Part shown: positions 7,160 through 14,345 of the stretch, in pieces
Layout: every line of letters begins with the position of its first letter
Numbering within the stretch: position 1 is the first letter of the stretch
Assembly: GCA_026417845.1 (NCBI GenBank)
Contig: JAOACM010000009.1
Location: 1 to 22,380 of the forward strand
Source: Planctomycetota bacterium
GTDB lineage: Bacteria > Planctomycetota > SZUA-567 > H5-PLA8 > CALKMO01
Length of the DNA: 22,380 nt
Reading direction: 5' to 3'
The notes under the pieces: generated by a model
Seen by the model: only the letters and a program-made list of their open reading frames with translations
Told to the model about the DNA's origin: nothing
Database searches by the model: none
Position numbers and translations under genes: made by a program

Positions 7160-7726
7160 ATGCCGACGATGAAGCTACGCGATGTGAAGGTTGGCGAAGC
7201 GATACTGCACAGGGGAGAGGTATGGATCGTGTTTGACCGCCACGAACAGACCAGAGGGAATCTTCGGACGTATTGGCAGGTAAAACTGAAGAATCTTGAA
7301 AAAGGCAACGTATACGAGGAGAGATTTTCTCCCGACGATAATGTTGAAAAGGTCATCCTTAACAAAGCGGAGGCCGAGTACCTGTACCGCGACGGGAAGA
7401 TGCTGGTGTTTATGGATCCGGAGAGCTACGATCAGATCAGCGTACCGGAAGACATGGTGCCGGAGCCGCAGCGGCCGTTCCTTGTGCCGAACATGCGCGC
7501 AACCCTTCTGAAGCTTGGAGATCGCGTGGTGCAAGTCGAGATGCCGCAAACGGTTACGGTCGAAGTTACGGACGCGCCTGATGGCGCTCGCGGAGATACG
7601 GCTACGAACGTAACGAAGGTCGTTACGATTGAGACCGGTGCTCAGGTCCGGGTGCCCGGCTACATAAAGAAGGGCGAGAAGGTCAAGATCCGCGTGGAAG
7701 ACGGCGAGTTCCTTGGGCGGGCCTGA
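7160..7726 (+). CDS. efp: Elongation factor P, divergent loop lacking the tip lysine
   Basis: This 188-residue translation factor enters the ribosomal E/P region to relieve stalling at proline stretches. All three EF-P domains are recognisable. These are a KOW-like N-domain ending VKLKNLEKGNVYEERF, an OB domain with AEYLYRDGKMLVFMDPESYD, and a C-terminal OB domain with VTDAPDGARGDTATNV, VTIETGAQVRVPGYIKKGE and a final Arg-Ala. Length is typical. The loop that usually reads KPGKGxAFxR, with the modified Lys34, here reads TRGNLRTYWQ. Asn aligns to the lysine and Arg replaces the loop proline, so EpmA-type lysylation or hydroxylation at that residue is not possible. AGGGGAGG upstream supports ATG 7160. 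It appears monocistronic and probably ends at the hairpin at 7716. Confidence 0.93.
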   Translation: MPTMKLRDVKVGEAILHRGEVWIVFDRHEQTRGNLRTYWQVKLKNLEKGNVYEERFSPDDNVEKVILNKAEAEYLYRDGKMLVFMDPESYDQISVPEDMVPEPQRPFLVPNMRATLLKLGDRVVQVEMPQTVTVEVTDAPDGARGDTATNVTKVVTIETGAQVRVPGYIKKGEKVKIRVEDGEFLGRA

Positions 7727-7736
7727 CGCCTTTTTT
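7716..7736 (+). terminator. Candidate intrinsic terminator of efp
   Basis: GGCG (7716-7719) and CGCC (7727-7730) form a short GC stem overlapping the efp stop codon, followed by six consecutive Ts (7731-7736). The stem is only 4 bp, so efficiency is doubtful, but the T-run in a GC-rich region is conspicuous. Confidence 0.4.
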
Positions 7737-7750
7737 ACTCAAACTTCCCG

Positions 7751-7766
7751 GCGGATTTGCCGAAAA
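7751..7766 (+). repeat. Family C 16-bp repeat, copy 1
   Basis: GCGGATTTGCCGAAAA is identical to 11134-11149. It lies in the gap after efp, followed by the GATGCGGAGGG core at 7791-7801. Both resemble fragments of a larger decayed dispersed repeat. Confidence 0.45.
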
Positions 7767-7859
7767 GAGAAAATGAGCGGCGGGCCCGGCGATGCGGAGG
7801 GCTGGAAGGCAGATTGTCGCGCAAGGTTGCCGGGACGGTTGGAGATGGGCGGCACAAAA

Positions 7860-7986
7860 ACCTGTCCGGGAATCTCCGGACGGATCGGGCGGGACGCTGC
7901 GGAAATCTTGGGGGGCGACGATGTCGCGAAGTCGAGAGCGCAAAGCCGTAAGCTTCGCGGCGGCAGGTTTTCAGATCAGGCTTTGA
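7860..7986. repeat. Family A inverted-repeat element, long copy A4
   Basis: At 127 bp this is the longest copy. The left arm (CCTGTCCGGGAATCTCCGG) and left interior (CGGATCGGGCGGGACGCTG) match copies A6 and A9. The right interior (AAGTCGAGAGCGCAAAGCCG) and right end (GGTTTTCAGATCAGGCTTTG) match A3. It therefore joins the two internal types seen separately in shorter copies. Its right end abuts the 5' end of the TPR gene. Confidence 0.65.
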
Positions 7987-8013
7987 TTGCCGAAGCCGGC
8001 GGAGAGCAGGGGC

Positions 8014-9618
8014 TTGGCCAGATCCGGAAGGCGAAAGGACAGTCTTGAAGGATGGGGCGGGGCGGACGCCGGCGGACGGCAGTCCGGGGAGGCGCCCCGT
8101 CTCCCCGCAATTGATCAGGATGATCCGGCCGCCGTATGCCGGGCGGCATCCTTTTACTACAGCCAAGGGCACCTGAAGGAGGCCGAGGTCCTCTACCGGA
8201 GGGCCAGGGATCTTGCCCCCCACAGGGCGGCCTACCATAACAACCTCGCCAACGTGCTCTGCGACCTCGGGCGCCTGCGCGAGGGGATAGCGGAGTACGA
8301 GGAGGCGATAAGGCTCAGCCCGTCGCCGCCACCCGAGGCGGAGGCAAACCTGCGTCTGGCGCGGATGGAATTGCGCCTGATAGTGGAGCGGGTCGAGTTC
8401 CTGGAGCGGGCCGTCATACTGGAGGTGTGCGGGGCGCGTGAGAGGGTGGCGCTGGGATGCGCGCGCCTCCTTCAGGGACGGCCCGAGGACGCGCTCGCGG
8501 AATTCCGTAAGGCGGCCGAAATGGATCCCGATTGCCTCCCGGCGCGTCTGAACGCGGCCTTTGTGCACACCCTGCATCCGGAGGCTCTGACCCCGGTCGG
8601 GGAGGCAATCAGGGAGGCGGCCGAGGCCTCCGTGAGGTTTCCGAATGAGCCGAGGCTGCTGCTCCATCAGGGCGAACTTTATGAAGCGGCCGGACATTTC
8701 GACGCGGCGATGACCAGGTACCTCCAGGCCATCGAGCGTGCACCGAGATGTTCGGAAGCTTATATACTGGCGGGCCGCCTGGCCGAAACCTGCGGGCCAT
8801 CCGCCGTCAGGAATGCGCTGGATAATCTGGACCGTTCCGCCAAACGGCGCATGGCCATGGTGAAACACGGCCCGGAATGGGCGGCGGCGCAGCTCGACCG
8901 CGCCTTTGCGCGTCTGATGCGCCACAGGGCGCTCGGCGAGCCGTTCAGACTTGCCGGGCCGCTCCTGAAGGCCGTACATACGGCTGTTGCCGGGGGCGGG
9001 GAAAGCGTCTGGGCATACAGGCTGTGGGGCGCGCTGCTGGAGGCGGCCGGAAAGCGCCAGGAAGCCGTCGCCAAGCTGACCGAGGCGCTGGCCCGATTCC
9101 CGCGCGATCCCTGGCTGGCGCACGATATAGGCGCGTTGAACCTCAGGGGAGGCGATCCCGAAGGTGCCGTCGCTTGGTTCGAAAAAGCGTCGCTCTGGGC
9201 GCCGGATGACGCCGTGCCGTTCCATTCCCTGAGGTATGCCTTCGAGCTCCTGAGACACTACGTAACCGAGGACGTGCGCTTCCAGCGCGCCATAGCCAGG
9301 GATCCGAACGATGCCCAGGCCCATTTCCAGATGGGCGTCGCTTCCCTCAATGCACTGAAGTATGGGGAGGCCGCCGGCTACTTCATAAAGACCCTGGCAC
9401 TGGATCCGGGCATGGCCGAGGCGCGGTGCGGCCTGGCCAGGGCGCTGGCCCGCATGGGCAGGCATGCCGAGGCGCGCGCTGAGTACAAAAAGGCGCTCAA
9501 TATGGACCCCGGCTGCATCGAGGCACTCAGGGGACTGACGGCGCTGGACCTCGAAGCCGGAGACGCCAGCGACGAGGTGCTGGCGAGGCTCGACAAGATA
9601 CGTTCCATGACGCCATGA
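8014..9618 (+). CDS. Tetratricopeptide-repeat protein
   Basis: The predicted protein has 534 residues, built almost entirely of TPR helices. Clear TPR-type units include SFYYSQGHLKEAEVLYRRAR, YHNNLANVLCDLGRLREGIA, ALLEAAGKRQEAVAKLTEAL, AHFQMGVASLNALKYGEAAG and LARALARMGRHAEARAEYKK, each with the W/L-G-Y-A-P spacing of the fold. There is no signal peptide or membrane segment, so it is probably a cytoplasmic scaffold. No ATG precedes the first repeat. The TTG at 8014 has GGAG nine bases upstream and is my choice; a TTG at 7987 lies at the edge of repeat element A4 and lacks such a site. Its TGA stop overlaps the ATG of the shikimate kinase gene (ATGA), implying translational coupling. Partner proteins are unknown. 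Confidence 0.85.
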   Translation: MARSGRRKDSLEGWGGADAGGRQSGEAPRLPAIDQDDPAAVCRAASFYYSQGHLKEAEVLYRRARDLAPHRAAYHNNLANVLCDLGRLREGIAEYEEAIRLSPSPPPEAEANLRLARMELRLIVERVEFLERAVILEVCGARERVALGCARLLQGRPEDALAEFRKAAEMDPDCLPARLNAAFVHTLHPEALTPVGEAIREAAEASVRFPNEPRLLLHQGELYEAAGHFDAAMTRYLQAIERAPRCSEAYILAGRLAETCGPSAVRNALDNLDRSAKRRMAMVKHGPEWAAAQLDRAFARLMRHRALGEPFRLAGPLLKAVHTAVAGGGESVWAYRLWGALLEAAGKRQEAVAKLTEALARFPRDPWLAHDIGALNLRGGDPEGAVAWFEKASLWAPDDAVPFHSLRYAFELLRHYVTEDVRFQRAIARDPNDAQAHFQMGVASLNALKYGEAAGYFIKTLALDPGMAEARCGLARALARMGRHAEARAEYKKALNMDPGCIEALRGLTALDLEAGDASDEVLARLDKIRSMTP

Positions 9619-10166
9619 ATATCGTGCTGATAGGTCCGCGCGGATCGGGGAAAACAGCCGTCGGCCGGGCGCTTGCGGAAAGACTCGGCCGCCCGCTGCT
9701 GGACACTGACGAAGAGGTCGAGAGGAAGGCCGGCAAAAGCATACGGGACATATTCGAACAGGACGGTGAGGGGCGCTTCAGAGATGTTGAGGCGGAAGTA
9801 GTGCGCGAGGCGGCGCGGCGCGACGGCATCGTCATAGCCACCGGGGGCGGGGTTGTACTCAGGCGCGAAAACGTCGAGGCGCTCAGACGTAACGGATTCC
9901 TCGTCCACCTTGACGCGCCGCCCGACACGCTCGCCGGCAGAGTGATGCAGGACGCGGCGACCAGGGCCCGCAGGCCGCCGTTGCTTCCTGGTCTTGACGA
10001 GGAGGAAGAGATCAGAAGGGTGATGGAAGCGAGGGCCCCTCTGTATGCCGCCGCCCGTCATCTCCGCCTGGACACATCATGCGCCTCGCCGGAGGAGGTC
10101 GCCGGGACTATAATCCGCGAGATGAGAAAATTCGAGGCCGCCGCGGCATCCGGCCCAGGGACATAA
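9615..10166 (+). CDS. aroK: Shikimate kinase
   Basis: This 183-residue enzyme phosphorylates shikimate at the 3-hydroxyl using ATP, the fifth step of chorismate synthesis, in the cytoplasm. It begins MNIVLIGPRGSGKTAVGRAL, with Walker A GPRGSGKT at residues 7-14. The shikimate-binding DTDEEVER is near 32-39, GEGRFRDVE (the conserved GE..FR..E) near 53-61, and the Walker B-like ATGGGVV near 75-81. The lid region holds RPPLLPG, and a late Arg in MEARAPLY (R..LY) completes the family pattern. Its ATG overlaps the TPR stop by four bases, so the two are probably co-transcribed. Its TAA stop forms part of the left end of repeat copy A5. No other aro gene is in the window. Confidence 0.95.
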   Translation: MNIVLIGPRGSGKTAVGRALAERLGRPLLDTDEEVERKAGKSIRDIFEQDGEGRFRDVEAEVVREAARRDGIVIATGGGVVLRRENVEALRRNGFLVHLDAPPDTLAGRVMQDAATRARRPPLLPGLDEEEEIRRVMEARAPLYAAARHLRLDTSCASPEEVAGTIIREMRKFEAAAASGPGT

Positions 10167-10252
10167 GAGCATGTCCGGAAACCTCCGGGCGGGAAGGAAG
10201 TCGGTCTTGGTCCCTGAACTCCGCGCTTGATGGTTTGGAACAGGCCCTGAGT
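10164..10252. repeat. Family A inverted-repeat element, copy A5
   Basis: The left end TAAGAGCATGTCCGGAAACC starts exactly at the TAA stop codon of the shikimate kinase gene. The right arm GGTTTGGAACAGGCCCTGAG ends near 10251. Length is about 88 bp and the interior is unrelated to other copies by eye. Confidence 0.6.
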
Positions 10253-10300
10253 TAGATGTGTGGCTGAGCCGCACATATGCCGCAGGGGAGGAGAACTCCA

Positions 10301-10726
10301 ATGACCGTGTTTTCCAAGGTTCTTGGCGCGACAAGTGGACTTATAATACTGGCCCTGCTTGTGGGCGCTGTCTGGTTCTTCTTTATCCAGACGCCCTATC
10401 GCAGGTTCCTGCCGAAAAACGCCTCGGAAGTAATGGAAGAAACCATAATGGATCCATCCGCCGTTTCCACCACCTTCCTGAAGGCAAAGATCGGCAGCGA
10501 AGACTTCCAGAAATATTGTCAGGACCTCAAACTATCCCCTCTCAACGATCCGAACGTCTTTAAAGGGGAGGCATATCAGTATGCCAATTGGAAGGCAGAA
10601 AGGAAACCGGGCTGGTGGTCGCCATCCGAAAGCCTGACAGGTACTTGGTATGCCACTGAGAAAAGAAGTGTGGTGCTCGCGAAAATGGAAAGGGGCATCC
10701 TTTATCTGAAGGCCGTGTATTACTAG
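10301..10726 (+). CDS. Small single-pass membrane protein, unknown function
   Basis: The predicted protein has 141 residues. ATG 10301 follows a GGGGAGGAG ribosome binding site; an upstream ATG at 10277 has none. Residues about 9-29 (LGATSGLIILALLVGAVWFF) form a signal anchor. The remaining ~110 residues would lie outside the cytoplasm and contain FLPKNASEVMEETI, an aromatic-rich middle (YQYANWKAERKPGWWSPSES) and a strand-like C-terminus (YLKAVYY). I recognise no family. It follows copy A5 by about 50 bp, so it is probably transcribed on its own. Local codon use is less GC-rich than in its neighbours, which could mean recent acquisition or weak selection. Confidence 0.65.
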   Translation: MTVFSKVLGATSGLIILALLVGAVWFFFIQTPYRRFLPKNASEVMEETIMDPSAVSTTFLKAKIGSEDFQKYCQDLKLSPLNDPNVFKGEAYQYANWKAERKPGWWSPSESLTGTWYATEKRSVVLAKMERGILYLKAVYY

Positions 10727-10966
10727 TGGCACTCCAAGGAGAAGTTCCAGCAGATTCCTTCCGATATAGCAGGCCTGTCGTAAGGCTTTGTTGATAACTT
10801 GCGCCGGTTTGGCTGAGTCATAACATGCGCTGCCGAAAATAGTTGCGAACTTTATTGTTGGAGAGGGACAGCCCATTCCAATCCTGTCTGATGCACCGTT
10901 TGAGCTACAATTGCCTTTTCTACAATATGTTGTGACCCTCTAAGCCAGTGAAAGGCATCTTATCTA

Positions 10967-11055
10967 AGGGCCTGAATCCAGAAGCCTCCGGACGGATCGG
11001 GATGGACGCTGCTGCGGGGAAGCTGGGCGTCGTGGGAACTTTTGGACGGGATCGT
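10967..11055. repeat. Family A inverted-repeat element, copy A6
   Basis: The left interior CCTCCGGACGGATCGGGATG with GACGCTG matches copies A4 and A9. The left arm (GGGCCTGAATCCAGAAG) and right arm (GGGAACTTTTGGACGGGATC) are degenerate. Length is about 88 bp. Confidence 0.55.
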
Positions 11056-11083
11056 AATGCCGGCAAGGATGCCAATGCTCCCA

Positions 11084-11123
11084 GCGGTTACGGCCATGCA
11101 CCCGATTTCTCCAAATTCGGGTG
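11084..11123 (+). repeat. Family B box-plus-hairpin repeat, copy B3
   Basis: GCGGTTACGGCCATGC (11084-11099) is identical to the box of copy B1. It is followed by a hairpin in which CACCCGATTT (11099-11108) pairs with AAATTCGGGTG (11113-11123) with one bulged base. The conserved box followed by a non-identical but folding segment argues for a structured repeat. It lies about 100 bp upstream of the kinase start. Confidence 0.55.
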
Positions 11124-11133
11124 AATTCGATAC

Positions 11134-11149
11134 GCGGATTTGCCGAAAA
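11134..11149 (+). repeat. Family C 16-bp repeat, copy 2
   Basis: GCGGATTTGCCGAAAA is identical to 7751-7766. It lies 77 bp before the kinase start codon, so it would be within its leader or promoter region. Confidence 0.45.
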
Positions 11150-11225
11150 CTTTAAAGGAGAGATTGCCGGCGCAGGGGACCGGTCCTCTCCGTGAACTTC
11201 GGGATCTGAATTGTCGGGAGCAACC

Positions 11226-13955
11226 ATGACGAAGATTGTATGCCCCTTGTGCAAGTCGGGATTCGAGGCTCAGTTGAGTCCGGGCAAAACAGCGGTCAAC
11301 TGTCCGTCCTGCCATGTGGCCTTCGACGCAGCATCCCAATTGCTTAAAAGCAGGCAGCGCCAAGTCTCGCCTTCCGGCGGGACCAGCCCGGGCAAGTCGC
11401 CATCGGAAGACCCCAGGGAAGGAGCATCCGCCTGCGCGACAGCCTCGGCTCCTGCAAAACCGGCGGATGCATCGGTCAGACCGGTGGAATCGCCTGCGAC
11501 AACAGCGCCGGCATCGGCGGTTACTTCGGTGGCGGTGGCGAAGGAGACACATCCTGCCACGACATCCGCGGTTCCTGGTGGCGGAGGTCCCGCAGGATCG
11601 CATCAGCCGTCGGAACAGGTCCGGCTGCCAGCCTGTTCGACCGGTGGTGGGCCGAAACGGGGTATTGCCGAGCTGTTGCGGCCAACCGCAGCGGTTTCTT
11701 CTGCCGACGTAACTCCAGCGGCCGCGACGCAGCCGGCTGACGCGGGTAATAACGCGGCGGGTGCCAAGCCGTCTGTGCCGGTTGACGGGCGCATAGCTCG
11801 CCTGCCGGTTAAAATAGGGTGCAAGTACAAACCGCCGACGGAAGATCCGAAAGGCGCGGACGGAGAATCCCCCCAGACGTGCACAGCGGGGGCGCGGGGG
11901 GCAGATGGAGGAGACCGCCGGGCCGCTTCGGGGCGGACGGTCAGCCCGGTGCCACGGGCCGAAAGCGCGGTATCCGCCGACTCAGGGCCAAAGGCCGAAT
12001 CCGCATCCGCCGGGTCGAAGGACGGATCCGCACCCGCCCGGCAGACCTCCGAAGCGGGCGCCGGCAACCGGTCCGCGGGGAGCGGAGAGCGGAAGGTCGA
12101 GCGGAAAGAAAGCGGGGACCGGCTGGCAGCCGGGGTGCGGGCAGCCGAAGACACCGGAGCCGTTTCTTCCGCCAGAGCCTCGGGGGAGGGCGGAGGCGCC
12201 GGAGCACCGGGGATGGCGGACGCCGCGGTCCGCGCCGGGACCGTTGCCGCTGGCGGATCCGCGGGGGCTGGGATGGCCGCTGCATCTGGAGGGAAGGGGG
12301 CAGCCGGTATCCCGGGAGATGCCGGAAAACGGCCTGAGGACTCCGGGCAGCTCAAAGGTTCGGATGAAGACAGGGTGCTGGAGAGCCACCCGCGTTCGCC
12401 CGACGGGAAGCGGACGTCCGGCGCCCCGGGTACGCGGGGCCCTGTATCCGGCGATGCGTTCGGACACTACAAAATTGAGGGCGAGATATCGAGGGGCGGG
12501 ATGGGAGCGGTGTTCCGCGCCCGCGATACCCGCGACGGCAGGCGCTTAGCGCTCAAGGTGATCTCCGCCGGAGGCGCGGCGGGCGAGGAAGAAAAGAAGC
12601 GTTTCGCCCGCGAGGCCAGGACGGCTGAGGGGCTGAAACATCCGGGCATCGTCCAGATATACGAAGTGGGGGAAGTCGCCGGGCAACCGTTCATAGCGAT
12701 GGAGCTGGTTGACGGCAGCAGCCTCGATCGCATCATCCGTTCCCACGACAAGGGCATGCCGGTGACAGAGGCGATCCACATCATGGTCGCCATCGCCGAT
12801 ACCGTCTCGTACCTTCACCAGAACGGTCTCGTCCATAGAGACCTGAAGCCCGCCAACATACTCCTGGACCCGCTGGGCGTCCCGAAGGTCGCGGACTTCG
12901 GGCTGGTGCGCGACGTCGAGGAGCTGACGCGGCTTACGCAGTCCGGCTCCGTCGTCGGAACTCCGGCCTACATGGCACCGGAACAGGCCCGCGGCGAGGA
13001 ATCGGTGGACGCCCGCTGCGACGTGTGGGCGCTGGGCGCCATGCTGTACGAGATGCTGACCGGCAGGCCGCCGTTCCGGGCCGACAACGCCCTGCGCCTG
13101 ATGCTGAAGATAACCAGGGATGACCCGACGCTGCCGAGGCTCGCCAACCCGGCCATCCCGAAGGACGTCCAGACGATAATCATGAAATGCCTGGAGAAAG
13201 ATCCCGCCAGGCGCTACAGGGATGCGGGCGAGCTGAGCGCCGACCTGACCGCCTTCCTCGAAGGGAAACCAATAGCCGCCCAGCCGCCATCACCGCTGCG
13301 GAAGGCCATTAAGGCGGTGGACGCGAAAAGGTCCTCGATACTGACCGGCGTGGCCGCCGTCGCGGTCATCGCTGCGATACTGTGGGGACTGAGCTGGGTG
13401 CTGAGGGAACCCGGCGCCGACAGGCTGCTGGAGGAGGGTTACGCGGAGCTGAAAGCCGGGAACGCGAAGTCAGCCGAGGAAAAATTCAGGCGGGCCGTTG
13501 TCGCGAGTCCCGAGGAGGGCCGCTGTTATCTGGCGCTGGGGATGAGCCTTGGCACACAGGCCGTTGACCGCAAGGCCGGCGTCGTGGCCGACAAAACGAA
13601 GTTCCAGGAGGCCTGCGTCGCTCTGAAGAAAGCCCGCGACGTCAATCCGGCGCTGACCGGCGAGAGCCGCGCGTTCATGGCGAAGATGCTTTCGTGGGTC
13701 GGGGCCTACGAGCTGGCCGTAAAGGAGCTTGAGGCGGCCGTCCAGAGCGAGCCGCGCAACCCGGAAAGGCACGCCGCGCTGGGAATGGCCTGCTGGCACG
13801 CTGGGAGCAGGACCGGACGCCGCGAGTACCTCGAAAGAGCCTACAGGGCCTTCCAGAGCGTAGTGGCGCTGCAACCCGGCCACCCGAGGGCATCGCAGTA
13901 CATGCGCGAGTTGAAGGAAAACTGGTTGACTGCCAGACAGGCAAGCGCGCGATGA
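11226..13955 (+). CDS. Hanks-type Ser/Thr protein kinase with zinc ribbon, linker, membrane helix and TPR-like tail
   Basis: The predicted protein has 909 residues. It begins with a zinc ribbon (Cys6, Cys9, Cys26, Cys29: CPLC...CPSC), then a Ser/Ala/Gly/Pro-rich low-complexity linker (about 40-410). The kinase domain (about 413-680) has the glycine loop GEISRGGMGAVF, ALKVIS with the ATP-binding Lys, the catalytic loop HRDLKPANIL, DFGLVRD, the activation segment ending GTPAYMAPEQ, and DVWALGAMLYEMLTGRPPF. All key catalytic residues are present. A single membrane helix (about 704-723) precedes a TPR-like region (LLEEGYAELKAGNAKSAEEK, then AVQSEPRNPERHAALGMACW). The order puts the kinase in the cytoplasm and the TPR tail outside. 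ATG 11226 follows GGGAG; a TTG at 11211 is less likely. It is monocistronic and probably phosphorylates Ser/Thr in response to an envelope signal. Confidence 0.93.
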   Translation: MTKIVCPLCKSGFEAQLSPGKTAVNCPSCHVAFDAASQLLKSRQRQVSPSGGTSPGKSPSEDPREGASACATASAPAKPADASVRPVESPATTAPASAVTSVAVAKETHPATTSAVPGGGGPAGSHQPSEQVRLPACSTGGGPKRGIAELLRPTAAVSSADVTPAAATQPADAGNNAAGAKPSVPVDGRIARLPVKIGCKYKPPTEDPKGADGESPQTCTAGARGADGGDRRAASGRTVSPVPRAESAVSADSGPKAESASAGSKDGSAPARQTSEAGAGNRSAGSGERKVERKESGDRLAAGVRAAEDTGAVSSARASGEGGGAGAPGMADAAVRAGTVAAGGSAGAGMAAASGGKGAAGIPGDAGKRPEDSGQLKGSDEDRVLESHPRSPDGKRTSGAPGTRGPVSGDAFGHYKIEGEISRGGMGAVFRARDTRDGRRLALKVISAGGAAGEEEKKRFAREARTAEGLKHPGIVQIYEVGEVAGQPFIAMELVDGSSLDRIIRSHDKGMPVTEAIHIMVAIADTVSYLHQNGLVHRDLKPANILLDPLGVPKVADFGLVRDVEELTRLTQSGSVVGTPAYMAPEQARGEESVDARCDVWALGAMLYEMLTGRPPFRADNALRLMLKITRDDPTLPRLANPAIPKDVQTIIMKCLEKDPARRYRDAGELSADLTAFLEGKPIAAQPPSPLRKAIKAVDAKRSSILTGVAAVAVIAAILWGLSWVLREPGADRLLEEGYAELKAGNAKSAEEKFRRAVVASPEEGRCYLALGMSLGTQAVDRKAGVVADKTKFQEACVALKKARDVNPALTGESRAFMAKMLSWVGAYELAVKELEAAVQSEPRNPERHAALGMACWHAGSRTGRREYLERAYRAFQSVVALQPGHPRASQYMRELKENWLTARQASAR

Positions 13956-13980
13956 GGCCGCGGACAGGCTTAGCTCCTGT

Positions 13981-13997
13981 GCGCCTTGATAAGGCGC
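13981..13997. terminator. Hairpin downstream of the kinase gene
   Basis: GCGCCTT and AAGGCGC form a perfect 7-bp stem with a 3-base loop, 26 bp after the kinase stop. Only TTG follows on the plus strand, so it lacks a proper T-run. It is a possible but imperfect terminator for this convergent gene pair. Confidence 0.4.
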
Positions 13998-14246
13998 TTG
14001 GAGTAAAAATCGCGGAAGGCGCAATCCGGCGCCCTCTGGAGAGCCGGGGCAAGAACCCTCGCCGTTCGCCCGAATCCCACTCTCATACGGGAACATCGCA
14101 ACCGGTTCGGGGATACGGGTTTTCTCTGGGGAGTTTGGGGAATATCCCTCGGCCCCCCGCGCGAATCTCCCTCCAATCCAAGGACAGCGCAACCGGCTCG
14201 TGAGACAGCACAATGGGGAGACGGCAGGCAATTCACGACCGGCTTG

Positions 14247-14331
14247 GAACCTGTCCGGAACTCCCATCCGGGGCGCCAGGGCTTGCTCGGGCATAAGCCG
14301 CGCGCCGGAGGTTTTTGGATAGGCTCTTATT
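14247..14331. repeat. Family A inverted-repeat element, copy A7
   Basis: Left arm AACCTGTCCGGAACTCCC; right arm CCGGAGGTTTTTGGATAGGC followed by TCTTAT. It lies 15 bp beyond the 3' end of the charged-tail exported protein gene. Length is about 85 bp. Confidence 0.65.
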
Positions 14332-14345
14332 ACGGCCGGTCGCCT

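Larger units (their letters stand above)
10727..11225. other. AT-richer noncoding gap upstream of the kinase gene
   Basis: The first 230 bp are markedly more AT-rich than the rest of the window and show no open frame with protein character. A loose promoter-like pair TTGAGC and TACAAT (15-bp spacing, around 10899-10925) points rightward but is weak. The second half is a mosaic of repeats: element A6 (10967-11055), family B copy B3 (11084-11123) and the family C 16-mer (11134-11149). Confidence 0.45.
13956..14345. other. Noncoding gap between convergent genes
   Basis: This 390-bp gap lies between the kinase (plus) and the charged-tail exported protein (minus). It contains a perfect 7-bp hairpin (13981-13997) and repeat copy A7. 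Two short similar strings, GCAACCGGTTCG near 14097 and GCAACCGGCTCG near 14189, are probably coincidental. No gene was recognised. Confidence 0.5.

Noticed and set aside
7735..9465. 576-codon open frame antisense to the TPR gene
   Set aside because: The opposite strand encodes clear repeated TPR helices; the antisense product has no recognisable features.
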